A stretch of 64,000 bases of DNA from Thermoplasmata archaeon (GTDB lineage: Archaea > Thermoplasmatota > Thermoplasmata > Lutacidiplasmatales > UBA184). Location: contig JAKIWE010000001.1 in NCBI GenBank assembly GCA_022750195.1, positions 680,672 through 744,671 on the forward strand, in the 5' to 3' direction. Of this stretch, positions 15,214-24,252 are shown piece by piece (position 1 is the stretch's first letter; each line of letters starts with the position of its first letter). The position numbers and the translations under genes were made by a program. The notes beneath the pieces were generated by a model that did not search any database, was not told where the DNA came from, and saw only the letters and a list, made by a program, of their open reading frames with translations.

Positions 15214-17916
15214 ATGACCCTGCGAGCGAACAGTACGAGGGGTGCCGCGAGCACTGTAGTCGCCTCCCTGGCGGTGGCTGCCTTCGTGGTCCTCGCCGGG
15301 CAGGTCCACCCCGGGTCGACCTCCCTCGTGACCCCCGCCCTCGGCGCCCCCACGGAGCTCGCTGCCCTCGGAACGCCGAGTCCATTGTCGGCGGCCGCGC
15401 TCCCGCCGGTCCCGGGCTCTTCCGCGTTCAATGTCTCGATCTCTGTCTCTCCCCACGTCGTCTGCGACGAAGGGACTAGCTCCTGCTCCGCCGGTACGGG
15501 CGTCGCGCGAGTCACGCTCAATGCCACGGCGCTCCCCGGTGGCGCCAACCAGACGTACTCGCGCGTGAACGTTGTGTTCATTCTCGAGACTACGCCGTAC
15601 GATGGCGGTGCGGACCCGAACTCCATGGGTTTGCGCTCCTGCTCTGGCGCCTCGGACACTTCACTGTGCAACGAATCGGACGCCCTGCGGACCTTCACGC
15701 AGTTCAGCCGCACGATCCTGGGCGGGATTCAGGCGACTCATCCGGGTGCCAACGTCTCCTTCGCCATGCTCGACGGATTCGCCACGCACGATGCATACGA
15801 CGATGGGGACGGGGCGGTCGTCTGGCAGGACATCCCCCACTTCACCTCCAACACGACGGCCTTCGCCCAGGCGGTGAATACGTCGCTCACCGGCGGCCCA
15901 TGGTCCAGCGGTCCGACGATCGCCGAGTCGGACCTCAGTGACAATTTTCTGACCGGCCCATCGATCACCCAAATCTACGGGGCTTTGGCCGGTGGGTTGG
16001 TAAACTGGACGAGCGGCGCGCACCGCGTAGTTGTCTGGGTCGGGTCGGCAGCGCCACGGGACGCCAACTACCTCGAGAGCTACGCCCCGACCTACAGCCC
16101 CTACACCCCCGGGTGCGGCACCTGTTTGGCGCCGAGTTGCGAACCGTCCTGGAACTTCTCGACCGGGGCTTCCCCGGCCTGCGAGGGTTGGGTGAGCTCC
16201 TCCGACGGCACGGCAGGCGATTCGATCGCCGCGCTGGCGACCAATGGATTTGCGTGTCGGGGGACCCCGGGGCGAGAGTGCACCATCGACGTGGTGAATC
16301 CACGGACCGTACCCACCGACCCGACGCTCAAGGGCTGGCAGAGGGTGAACAGCACAACGGCACGCACGGACGCGTCGAACGTGCTCGGGGCAGGGTGCGA
16401 CCTTTCCGCCGCCACCGGAGGAAGCTGGGACGGTCCGAGTAACTACCTGTGCGCGGACGGTCGGACCGGGACGCTCCCGGTCCACTCGATCGACGCCCCG
16501 TCGATCGACACGTCGCTCATCGGCGCGTTCGAGAACGTCTCGCTCGGCCGCCCCGCCGACGCGGGTTATGCTTCACCCTCGAACGGTTCCGGGTTCCAGT
16601 TCGTTCCCGGTCCCTCGATCGCATTTGCACTACCAATCAACGCGACGACGAGTTGCCGGCTCGCCAGCGGGTTCGCGGTCAACTGCCCGGCGGTCGTTGT
16701 TGCCTCCACCACCGCTGGCTCGGCGCTGGAATGGAACTTCACCGCCAACGGGATCGTGCACGTCGGCGACCGGTGGTCGGCGTCGTTCGATGTCGAGGTC
16801 AATGCTCTCCTCCGCGGGACCGTCCCGGTCGACCGGTGCTGGGCGGCGGGGTGCTCGATCGCCGGGAGTGGGGCCCTCTCCGGGCTCGCCACCGTCGCTC
16901 AGTACATCGACCCCGCCACGGGGAACTGGAGCCAACTCACTTTCCCCCTGGACGAGGTGGAGGCGTTGCCGCCCAGCGACCTCGTGGCGTCGTTCACCTA
17001 CGATCTACGTCCGGCCGCCTCCCCGACGAGCGTCGGCTTCACCGCGGCTGCCTCCGGAGGCGTGCCCCCGTACCAGAACTTCACCTGGAGATTCGGAGAC
17101 GGTTCGATGGTCTACTCCGCCACTCCGTGGACGAACCATACATACTCGGCCGGAACCTACGCCGTTGACCTCCTGGTCCGGGACCATGCGGGTCAGGTCC
17201 AGGGGGCGCAGCGGACGGTCGACGTCCCCGCCCCCCTGGCGGTAGGGCTCACGGCGAGTCCTGCGGCCCTGACAGTGACGACCGAGACGATCCTGGATGC
17301 GGTAGCCACTGGAGGTCTCCCGAGTCCCACCTACCTCTGGAGCGGCCTGCCCCGGGGCTGCACGAGCGCAAACCTCTCGAGTCTTTTCTGCCGCCCGACC
17401 TCCTCGGGCACCTTCACCGTGACCGTGCTCGTCACCGACGCGGCCGGCTCGAACGCGACGTCGACCACCCAGCTCGTCGTGCACCCGCTCCCGGTCGTTC
17501 GGCTCACTTGGTCGGGCAACATCGTCGGTTGTACCGGCTCGGTTCCATCCCCCACCTCCTTCGTCGCGAACGGGAGCGGGGGCACGCCCCCCTTCCAGTT
17601 CGGTTGGACCTTCGGCGACGGAGGAACCGCGACCTCGAACGGGTCGGTCATCTACCAGTACCACCAGCTCGCCCGGTTCAACGTGACGGTTGTGGGGACA
17701 GACGCCTCCGGAGCCAACCGAAGCGCGATGACGGTCGTCTACGTCACCTACGCCTCGTGCCCTCCACCGACGGCGAACGCGTCGGCGTCGTTCGCCTCCA
17801 ACGATTGGATCGAGATCGGCGGGGCCGCTCTCGTTGCCGTGGCGCTGGTCGCGGCGGTACTGGTCGTTCGTCGCCGCCGACGGAGCGCCGGCCCGCCTCC
17901 CGCCGAGGAGGAGTGA
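15214..17916 (+). CDS. Large secreted, membrane-anchored PKD-domain protein with a vWA-like region
   Basis: A 900-residue surface protein. An N-terminal signal sequence (STVVASLAVAAFVVLAGQV) is followed by a von Willebrand A-like region (YSRVNVVFILETTPYDGG ... HRVVVWVGSAAPRD). Then come three PKD/Ig-like repeats (FTWRFGDGSMVY, LPSPTYLWSGLPRGCTS, FQFGWTFGDGGTA). The C-terminal membrane helix ends in a basic stop-transfer signal (AALVAVALVAAVLVVRRRRRS). Cysteines are unusually common, suggesting disulfides outside the cell. PKD repeats normally serve as spacers or adhesion modules. Upstream (14987-15213) I see no other gene. Confidence 0.8.
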   Translation: MTLRANSTRGAASTVVASLAVAAFVVLAGQVHPGSTSLVTPALGAPTELAALGTPSPLSAAALPPVPGSSAFNVSISVSPHVVCDEGTSSCSAGTGVARVTLNATALPGGANQTYSRVNVVFILETTPYDGGADPNSMGLRSCSGASDTSLCNESDALRTFTQFSRTILGGIQATHPGANVSFAMLDGFATHDAYDDGDGAVVWQDIPHFTSNTTAFAQAVNTSLTGGPWSSGPTIAESDLSDNFLTGPSITQIYGALAGGLVNWTSGAHRVVVWVGSAAPRDANYLESYAPTYSPYTPGCGTCLAPSCEPSWNFSTGASPACEGWVSSSDGTAGDSIAALATNGFACRGTPGRECTIDVVNPRTVPTDPTLKGWQRVNSTTARTDASNVLGAGCDLSAATGGSWDGPSNYLCADGRTGTLPVHSIDAPSIDTSLIGAFENVSLGRPADAGYASPSNGSGFQFVPGPSIAFALPINATTSCRLASGFAVNCPAVVVASTTAGSALEWNFTANGIVHVGDRWSASFDVEVNALLRGTVPVDRCWAAGCSIAGSGALSGLATVAQYIDPATGNWSQLTFPLDEVEALPPSDLVASFTYDLRPAASPTSVGFTAAASGGVPPYQNFTWRFGDGSMVYSATPWTNHTYSAGTYAVDLLVRDHAGQVQGAQRTVDVPAPLAVGLTASPAALTVTTETILDAVATGGLPSPTYLWSGLPRGCTSANLSSLFCRPTSSGTFTVTVLVTDAAGSNATSTTQLVVHPLPVVRLTWSGNIVGCTGSVPSPTSFVANGSGGTPPFQFGWTFGDGGTATSNGSVIYQYHQLARFNVTVVGTDASGANRSAMTVVYVTYASCPPPTANASASFASNDWIEIGGAALVAVALVAAVLVVRRRRRSAGPPPAEEE

Positions 17917-18042
17917 CCCGCCTCCTCGGACGTAACCGAACCCGCGGCGCGCGTCCTCTCGCGCGACTTCGGCGTCTCCATTAAGGGAGTGGGATTGCTC
18001 ATGAGGGGAGCTCCGGTGCCTCCGTCGAAGAATCCTCGCAGG

Positions 18043-18093
18043 ATGATGACACACAGAACCAGCTGAACGGTGATGAGTGAATGGGCGAGCTGA
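18043..18093 (+). ncRNA. Probable C/D box guide sRNA
   Basis: All four boxes of an archaeal C/D RNA occur in order: C ATGATGA (18043-18049), a 13-nt guide, D' CTGA (18063-18066), a 3-nt spacer, C' GTGATGA (18070-18076), a 13-nt guide and D CTGA (18090-18093). Flanking CAGG and CCTG can form the terminal stem. Such RNAs direct fibrillarin to 2'-O-methylate rRNA or tRNA at the base pairing to the fifth position upstream of D or D'. Guides are CACACAGAACCAG and GTGAATGGGCGAG. Targets cannot be checked here because no rRNA is in the window. Confidence 0.72.
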
Positions 18094-18125
18094 CTGCCTG
18101 GATTCCCCCAAGATCGGAAAACGCG

Positions 18126-18139
18126 GGGTGCCGGCACCC
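18126..18139. terminator. Short perfect hairpin after the C/D RNA
   Basis: GGGTG-CCGG-CACCC, 5-bp stem, 33 nt after the D box. It could stop or protect the sRNA transcript; no T tract. Confidence 0.3.
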
Positions 18140-18200
18140 TGGTTGATCGCGGAACTTCGGCAGACCGGCGAGCACGTTTTCCCTCGAGCGTGCGCGTTGG

Positions 18201-18210
18201 CCTTATAGGA
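18201..18210 (+). promoter_or_regulatory. TATA box of thrS
   Basis: CCTTATAGGA, centred 30 nt before the ATG at 18235, which decides the start codon. Confidence 0.6.
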
Positions 18211-18234
18211 CGCGCCGCGTCCATCGCGCCGACG

Positions 18235-20157
18235 ATGTCCACCTCGAAGGCGGTTCATCGAATTCGATTCCCCGACGGAACGGAGCACCCGGTACCCGAC
18301 GGGACGACCGTTCGGCACGCGCTCGCGGCCTGGCAACCGGAGCGGGCCGCGACGTACCTCGCAGCGACTTTGGACGGACGGCCCGTCGACCTGGCGGCCC
18401 CGCTCGAGCGCTCGGGTCTCCTCGCGCCTCTCAGTTTTGACGACAAACTCGGTCGGGAAATCCTCCAGCATTCTGCCGCCCACGTCGTGGCGAAAGCGCT
18501 CACCCTGGTCGAACCGGCCGCCCTGCCCACGGTCGGGCCGCCGACCGACGAGGGGTTCTACTACGACTTCGACGTACGGCCCCTGACCCCGGACGACCAG
18601 AAAGCGGTGGAGGCCGCCGTGGCCCGGATCGTGGCAGCGGCCGAGCCGTTCCGCCGCGAGGAGATCGATCATGCCTCAGCCGTCGAACAGTTCCGAAACA
18701 ACCGCCACAAGGTCGAGTACATCGAAGCGATCCCGGAGGGCGAGAAGGTCAGCACCTACCGAACGGGCGACTGGGTCGACCTGTGCCGGGGACCACACGT
18801 CCCGGATACCTCCTGGCTCGGGGGCCTCCACCTGCTCGGCTTCTCCGCAATCACCTCGGAGGAGCGGCACGGCGGCGGGTCGTTCCAACGGATCCGCGGC
18901 GTCGCCTTCCCGACGGCCAGCCAGCTCCGGGAGTACCTCAAGCTGCGGAAGGAAGCGGAGGCGCGCGACCACCGTGTGCTCGGGGCCAAGCTCGAGCTGT
19001 TCACCTTCCACGACGACGTGCCCGGTTTCCCGTTCTGGCTCCCCAAGGGCATGATCGTGATCCGCGAGCTCGAGCGGTTCGTGACCGAGCACCTGGGCGA
19101 ATCCGGCTACTCCGAGGTCCGGACCCCGCTCCTGTTCTCCAGCGCGATCTACGAGACGAGCGGTCATTGGGAGAACTTCCGGGAGAACATGTTCCTGCTC
19201 GAGGTCGATGGTCGACCGTACGGGATCAAGCCGATGAACTGCCCCGGATCGATGCTGATCTTCGGGTCCCGGGCGCGCAGCTACCGCGAGCTCCCGATGC
19301 GCCTCGCCGAGTTCGCACCGCTGCACCGTCTGGAGCCGAGCGGCACCCTCCACGGGCTGACGCGGGTGCGCGAGCTCGTCCAGGACGACGCGCACCTGTT
19401 CGTCACCGAGGAGCAGGTCGAGACCGAGATCGCCACGCTGCTCGCGTGGATCGACCGGGCCTTCTCGACGTTCCGGCTCAGCTGGAGCTACGAGCTGTCG
19501 ACGCGGCCCGCGAAGTTCCTGGGCGAGCCGGCGGAGTGGGACCGGGCCGAGGCGGCGCTCGAGCGGTGCCTCAAGGCCTCCAAGGTCGCCTACAAGATCT
19601 CGCCCGGGGAGGGGGGATTCTACGCTCCCAAGATCGATATCCACATCCGCGACAGCCTCGGACGGCCCTGGCAGACCGGCACGATCCAGCTCGACTACCA
19701 GATGCCGAAGCGGTTTCGACTCCAGTACCAGGGCGCCGACGGACAGCTGCACATACCGATCGTCATTCACCGGACCATCCTCGGAACGTGGGAGAGGTTC
19801 CTAGGGGTCCTGCTCGAGCACACCAACGGCCGACTGCCACCGTGGCTGGCCCCCGTCCAACTGCGGGTCCTTCCGGTGACGGACGTGCACGTCGTGGCCG
19901 CGAAGAGCCTCGTCGAGGAGTTCGTGGCGGCGCACGTTCGGGCCGAGCTCGCTCCGGCCGACGAGACGCTCGGCAAGCGGGTGCGGGCCGCCGAGCTGGA
20001 GCGTGTTCCCTATGTCGCGGTCGTCGGCGACCAGGAGGTCGCGAACCACACGGTCGCGCTGCGCGTGCGGGGCGAGAAGGCCCCCCTCACGCTCTCCCGG
20101 GTGGAGCTCCTCGGTCGCGTCCTGGAGCGTTTGAAGCACCGCTCCTTCGACCCGTAG
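18235..20157 (+). CDS. thrS: Threonyl-tRNA synthetase, bacterial type
   Basis: Charges tRNA-Thr. The 640 residues give the bacterial domain order. The TGS domain is about 5-65, and the SAD editing domain follows with HSAAHVVAKAL and the YRTGDWVDLCRGPHV strand. The class II catalytic core has zinc ligands in MNCPGSM, VQDDAHLF and HIPIVIHRTILG. The anticodon-binding domain (PVQLRVLPVTD) is at the end. Many archaea instead carry a distinct N-terminal editing domain, so this form suggests transfer from bacteria or a lineage replacement. The start is the ATG 30 nt after a TATA box, not the track start at 18190. Confidence 0.95.
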   Translation: MSTSKAVHRIRFPDGTEHPVPDGTTVRHALAAWQPERAATYLAATLDGRPVDLAAPLERSGLLAPLSFDDKLGREILQHSAAHVVAKALTLVEPAALPTVGPPTDEGFYYDFDVRPLTPDDQKAVEAAVARIVAAAEPFRREEIDHASAVEQFRNNRHKVEYIEAIPEGEKVSTYRTGDWVDLCRGPHVPDTSWLGGLHLLGFSAITSEERHGGGSFQRIRGVAFPTASQLREYLKLRKEAEARDHRVLGAKLELFTFHDDVPGFPFWLPKGMIVIRELERFVTEHLGESGYSEVRTPLLFSSAIYETSGHWENFRENMFLLEVDGRPYGIKPMNCPGSMLIFGSRARSYRELPMRLAEFAPLHRLEPSGTLHGLTRVRELVQDDAHLFVTEEQVETEIATLLAWIDRAFSTFRLSWSYELSTRPAKFLGEPAEWDRAEAALERCLKASKVAYKISPGEGGFYAPKIDIHIRDSLGRPWQTGTIQLDYQMPKRFRLQYQGADGQLHIPIVIHRTILGTWERFLGVLLEHTNGRLPPWLAPVQLRVLPVTDVHVVAAKSLVEEFVAAHVRAELAPADETLGKRVRAAELERVPYVAVVGDQEVANHTVALRVRGEKAPLTLSRVELLGRVLERLKHRSFDP

Positions 20158-20201
20158 ACCAAGCTCGATGAGCCCCGGCGCCCGGTCGGGCCCGGGGGCC
20201 C

Positions 20202-20402
20202 TCAGCGGCGCGAAGCCCGCAGGGCCCTCAAGGCGTCTTTCCGCGCGCTGAGAATCCGAGTCTCAAGTTCGACGGATCCGACCTGGTGGGCCTCCCGAAG
20301 ATGCATGCGCATGCGGGAAAGCTCGACGAGGGTACCACACTTCGGGCAGGTGACCCGGGAGCGACGCGACGAGCGGGAGTCCCGCGCCAGCCCGGCCTGC
20401 AT
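20202..20402 (-). CDS. Small C2H2-type zinc-finger protein
   Basis: A 66-residue basic protein with one finger, CPKCGTLVELSRMRMHLREAH, giving a CxxC...HxxxxH metal site. The N-terminus and the tail are Arg-rich. A CTTATTCC box centred 26 nt upstream supports a leaderless ATG at 20402. Single-finger basic proteins of this size usually bind nucleic acid. It is convergent with thrS, with only about 45 nt between stops. Confidence 0.65.
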   Translation of the reverse strand: MQAGLARDSRSSRRSRVTCPKCGTLVELSRMRMHLREAHQVGSVELETRILSARKDALRALRASRR

Positions 20403-20424
20403 TCAGTGGCGCCACGACCCCCCC

Positions 20425-20432
20425 TCTTATTC
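20425..20432 (-). promoter_or_regulatory. TATA-like box of the C2H2 gene
   Basis: Minus-strand GGAATAAG, centred about 26 nt before the ATG at 20402. Confidence 0.4.
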
Positions 20433-20658
20433 CTCTTTGCCACGAGAGGAAAACCGCCGTCTCTACAGTTCTGTCCCGTAAATTGTTGACGCGGGGGTCC
20501 CGAATCCTGTTTCCCCAGTTGTTCATGGATCTCCGGTCTTCCCCGAACCCCGAGAGCAAAGTTGGCTTCATCACCCAATTCCGGCACAGTGCCCCTGACT
20601 CTCCCACCGTTCCACGACCTCTCCTCACGTTCATTCCCCCCCGAACCGTCGATAAACC

Positions 20659-21921
20659 GTGCGTGGTCGCAATGAGACGCCAGTCCGCACCGTGGTCGTC
20701 CCATTCCGCCCTCCCTACCCTCTCCTCCGCGCCCTTCTAGATGTCCGCTCGGGCACCCAGCGACTGCTTGCCGACTGGAGATCGCGTCCCGAGGAGTGTC
20801 GGTTCGAAGCGACGAAGCGGGTCTACCCGAGCCTGCGAGCTAGCTACCCCCACCTCGCGTCCAGTTGGGTTGTGACGATGGCGAACGAAGCCTCGGCGTC
20901 CCTCCGTTCCTGGGACCGCTGGCTCCGACGGATGAAGCGGCTCGACCCGCCACGCTGGGCTCGACTCCACGACCAGATTCCCCGACGTCGTGCCGTGAAG
21001 GGGAGCCTTCATCGGGCCCTCTATCGCCTCCGCGGTCGTGTCCTCGACATCACCCTGCATCGCGATCGCCACGTCCAGATCGAGCTCGGGTTCGTCCGGA
21101 ACCCCCTCTTCGAGCGATACGGAACCGCGTCGAACTGGACGTTCGGTCTCGCCGTCACTGACCGAGCTCTGATCTTCCAGTTTCGGGTCCCTCAAGATCA
21201 GCCGATCGTCGCCGAGAGCGCCGGGGTCGACCTCAACATGCCGTCGGCCGACCTCGCTACCTCGGACGGGCGAACGAGCTCCCTCGACCTTCGACCGATC
21301 ACCGCCATCCAAGGAGCGATGGCGCGGAAACGGGCCGCCATCTCCCGCCACATCTCGAAGGATCTCCGCCATCAGCGGGCCGTGCTCCGACGGTATCGTC
21401 GACGGGAGAGGAACCGGGTCCGGCCACTCCTCCACGCCGTGGGGAACGAGCTGCTGAGGCAGGTCGGGACTAGGAACGTCGTCTTCGAAGACCTATCGAG
21501 CACGACGGAGGAGTGCCAGAAGATCACGCGCGGGGGTGATCCTGACGCGCGCCGAAGACTTTCGGCCTGGACACACGGGGAGTTCCAAAGGATCGTGCGC
21601 TACAAGTCCACGACAGCGGTTGTTCGAGTGAACGCGAGAGGGACCTCCTCGGAGTGTCCGAACTGCGGTGGGCCGCTGGCCCACCCCTCGTGGCGACGGG
21701 CGACATGCGGGCACTGCCAGGGGGATTGGCACCGGGACCGGGCGGCCGCGTTGGTCATCCTGGGCCGAGGTCACCACCTCCTACGGGGAGCGGCTCCTCC
21801 CCCGAGCGCGCGCAACGAGCTCTTGGAGGCGGCGCGATGGCGTCCGGACGACGAGAGAAGTCCGGGCCCCGCCGGCGAGCCAATGAAAGGAGACGACGCG
21901 AAAGCGAGCGGACGAGGCTGA
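20659..21921 (+). CDS. tnpB: TnpB-family RNA-guided nuclease of an IS200/IS605-type element
   Basis: About 420 residues with the split RuvC nuclease motifs: the first Asp in ESAGVDLNMPSAD, Glu in NVVFEDLSS, and the last Asp in WHRDRAAALVIL. A zinc finger (ECPNCGG ... TCGHCQGDW) lies between the second and third. All catalytic residues appear intact. No TnpA transposase ORF accompanies it. Translation may begin at the GTG at 20692 (VVVPFRPPYP) because a GATAAA box lies near 20650. TnpB proteins usually pair with an omega RNA overlapping their 3' end and the element's right end; that RNA would be expected between about 21800 and 22020. Confidence 0.85.
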   Translation: MRGRNETPVRTVVVPFRPPYPLLRALLDVRSGTQRLLADWRSRPEECRFEATKRVYPSLRASYPHLASSWVVTMANEASASLRSWDRWLRRMKRLDPPRWARLHDQIPRRRAVKGSLHRALYRLRGRVLDITLHRDRHVQIELGFVRNPLFERYGTASNWTFGLAVTDRALIFQFRVPQDQPIVAESAGVDLNMPSADLATSDGRTSSLDLRPITAIQGAMARKRAAISRHISKDLRHQRAVLRRYRRRERNRVRPLLHAVGNELLRQVGTRNVVFEDLSSTTEECQKITRGGDPDARRRLSAWTHGEFQRIVRYKSTTAVVRVNARGTSSECPNCGGPLAHPSWRRATCGHCQGDWHRDRAAALVILGRGHHLLRGAAPPPSARNELLEAARWRPDDERSPGPAGEPMKGDDAKASGRG

Positions 21922-21984
21922 ACCTGTCCGTTCAAAGAGGAGTAAGAGACCCTCGCTCTACCGGCGCGGGCGATCCGGGGGGGG

Positions 21985-22020
21985 CGAATTCGGCGATTTT
22001 TCGAGGTGGCGGAGCCGCCG
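21985..22020. other. Possible right end of the tnpB element (T5 tract and hairpin)
   Basis: CGAATTCG is followed by a T5 tract and a GGCGG-AG-CCGCC hairpin between tnpB and the pyrophosphatase promoter. Right ends of IS605-type elements carry subterminal hairpins, but I cannot define the boundary. The left end, somewhere in 20433-20658, was not recognised either. Confidence 0.25.
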
Positions 22021-22090
22021 ATTGACTCGGGTAACCGTTTAATAGCCCTCCCCCCCCGCCGCCCTCGGTCTTTCACGCGCGGGTCTCCCC

Positions 22091-24202
22091 ATGGAAACGG
22101 TCGAACTCCTGATCGCGCTCGCCGGGATCCTAGCGCTCGCCTACGCCGGCATCCAGACCGTGCTCGTCCTTCGCGAGGAGGAGGGGACGGAAGAGATGCG
22201 CCGCATCTCCCAAGCGATCCGGGAGGGAGCGGTCGCCTTCCTACGCCAAGAGTACACGGTGGTCTTCGCGGTCGCGATCGCCCTCGCGATCATCATCGCG
22301 GTCGCCTTCGGTATCTCCGGTCCGGGCCCCGCGCTCGCGGTCGGCTTCCTGTTCGGCGCGGCGGGGAGCGCCCTCGCGGGCGCCGCGGGGATGCTCGTCT
22401 CGGTGCGGGCGAACGTGCGGACGGCCGCGCACGCGCGCAAGGGCAACCTCGCCGCGACGATGTCCTTCGCCTTCCGGGGCGGTAGCGTCACCGGTCTCAC
22501 GGTGGCCGGGCTCGCCCTCCTCGAGCTGATTGGCTTCTACGTCGTCTTCAACGGCGATGTGACCCAAATGATCGGGCTCCTGTTCGGCGCCTCGCTGATG
22601 AGCCTGTTCGCGCGGGTCGGCGGAGGGATCTACACGAAGGGTGCCGACGTCGGCGCCGACCTCGTGGGAAAGGTCGAGGCCGGCATCCCGGAGGACGACC
22701 CGAGAAACCCGGCGGTCATTGCGGACAACGTCGGCGACAACGTGGGCGACTGCGCGGGGATGGCGGCCGACCTGTTCGAAACGTACGTGGTGACCGCCCT
22801 CGGCACGATGCTCTTGGCCTACCTGATCGACAAAGGACCCACGAACTTCCTGGCGACGTTCCCGAACGCTGTCCTGTTCCCGTTGGTGGTCTGCGCGTGG
22901 GCGATCGTCGCGACCGTGGTCGGAGCTCTGTTCGTGCGGATGCGCCCCGGCGGCTCGATCATGGGGGCCCTGTACCAGGGCCTCGGCGCCACGACCGTGG
23001 TGGGCCTCGTCGGGCTCTACTTCCTCGACGGTCAGTTGATGGGGGGTAGCGTTCCGATCTTCGTCGCGACCGCGATCGGTCTGATCGTCATGGTCCTGAT
23101 CGTCGTCGTCACCGACTACTACACCTCGGCCAAGTACAAGCCGGTCGCGCGGATCGCGGACAGCGCGCAGGCCGGCGCGGGCCCGACGGTCATCACCGGA
23201 CTCTCCGTCGGCCTGGAGTCCGCCTGGGTACCGGGGTTGGTCATCGTCGCGGGGACGCTCGGTGCGTACGCCGCCCTCGCGTCCGCGAGCCCCGCGGGGA
23301 TCGGGACCGGCCTCGCGGCCTCGTCCTACGGGCTCTACGGCATCGGCCTAGCGGCGGCGAGCATGCTCGCCGTCACCGGGATGATCATCTCGATCGACGC
23401 CTTCGGACCGATCACCGACAACGCCGGCGGCATCGCGGAAATGGCAAAACTGCCCCCCGAAGCCCGCGCGGTCACCGACCCGCTCGACGCCGTTGGCAAC
23501 ACGACGAAAGCGATCACGAAGGGGTACGCCATCGGCTCGGCCGCCCTCGCGGCGCTAGCGCTCTTCGCCGCCTACACCTTCGCCGTGGCCAACAGCGCCA
23601 ACATCGGCTGGACGAGCTTCACGTCCCAGCTCACCATCGACAATCCGCTGGTCGTCGCGGGGCTGATCATCGGCGCGATCCTGCCGTTCTTCTTCACATC
23701 GTTCCTGATGAACGCGGTCGGAGTCGCCGCGCAGTCGATCGTCTTCGAGGTGCGGCGTCAGTTCCGCGAGATCAAGGGGATCATGGAGGGGACGGCCCAG
23801 CCGGAGTACGCGAACTGCGTGCGGATCGTCACGGTCACCGCCCTGCGGCAGCTCGCGGTGCCCGCGGCCATCGCGGTCGTCACTCCTCTCGCGGTCGGCT
23901 TCCTTCTCGGCCCCATCGCGCTCGCGGGCCTCCTGCTCGGCGTCATCCTCTCCGGTTTCCCGCTCGCCCTTACCATGACCACCGGCGGTGGGGCTTGGGA
24001 CAACGCGAAGAAGTACATCGAGTCCGGCCACTACGGCGGCAAGCACTCGGACGCGCACAAGGCGGCGATCGTCGGCGACACGGTCGGCGACGCGACCAAG
24101 GACACCGCCGGTCCGGCGATCAACCCGCTCATCAAGGTCGTCAACACCATTTCCATCCTGTTCGTCGCGCTGATGGTGGCCCACTCGGTGATCGGACTCT
24201 AA
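22091..24202 (+). CDS. hppA: Membrane-bound proton-pumping pyrophosphatase, K+-independent type
   Basis: A 703-residue integral membrane pump that hydrolyses pyrophosphate and moves H+. The pyrophosphate-binding loop (KGADVGADLVGKVEAGIPEDDPRNPAVIADNVGDNVGDCAGMAADLFE) and the second conserved acidic set (IVGDTVGDATKDTAGPAINPLIK) are complete. The motif GNTTKAITKGYAIGSA has Lys and Thr where K+-dependent enzymes have two alanines, indicating the K+-independent class. A TTTAATA box near 22038 suggests a short leader before the ATG. About 16 membrane spans are expected, and no truncation is seen. Confidence 0.96.
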   Translation: METVELLIALAGILALAYAGIQTVLVLREEEGTEEMRRISQAIREGAVAFLRQEYTVVFAVAIALAIIIAVAFGISGPGPALAVGFLFGAAGSALAGAAGMLVSVRANVRTAAHARKGNLAATMSFAFRGGSVTGLTVAGLALLELIGFYVVFNGDVTQMIGLLFGASLMSLFARVGGGIYTKGADVGADLVGKVEAGIPEDDPRNPAVIADNVGDNVGDCAGMAADLFETYVVTALGTMLLAYLIDKGPTNFLATFPNAVLFPLVVCAWAIVATVVGALFVRMRPGGSIMGALYQGLGATTVVGLVGLYFLDGQLMGGSVPIFVATAIGLIVMVLIVVVTDYYTSAKYKPVARIADSAQAGAGPTVITGLSVGLESAWVPGLVIVAGTLGAYAALASASPAGIGTGLAASSYGLYGIGLAAASMLAVTGMIISIDAFGPITDNAGGIAEMAKLPPEARAVTDPLDAVGNTTKAITKGYAIGSAALAALALFAAYTFAVANSANIGWTSFTSQLTIDNPLVVAGLIIGAILPFFFTSFLMNAVGVAAQSIVFEVRRQFREIKGIMEGTAQPEYANCVRIVTVTALRQLAVPAAIAVVTPLAVGFLLGPIALAGLLLGVILSGFPLALTMTTGGGAWDNAKKYIESGHYGGKHSDAHKAAIVGDTVGDATKDTAGPAINPLIKVVNTISILFVALMVAHSVIGL

Positions 24203-24252
24203 GGGTCGGGCGGCGGGGCCCTCCAAACGGGTTATCGGTCGCGCGAACCTTT

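Noticed and set aside
17005-18672. 555-residue minus-strand ORF
   Set aside because: Crosses the PKD gene, the C/D RNA and the thrS start on the other strand; not coherent as a protein.
20540-20610. Possible C box (GTGATGA) on the minus strand
   Set aside because: No D, D' or C' boxes at suitable spacing follow it.
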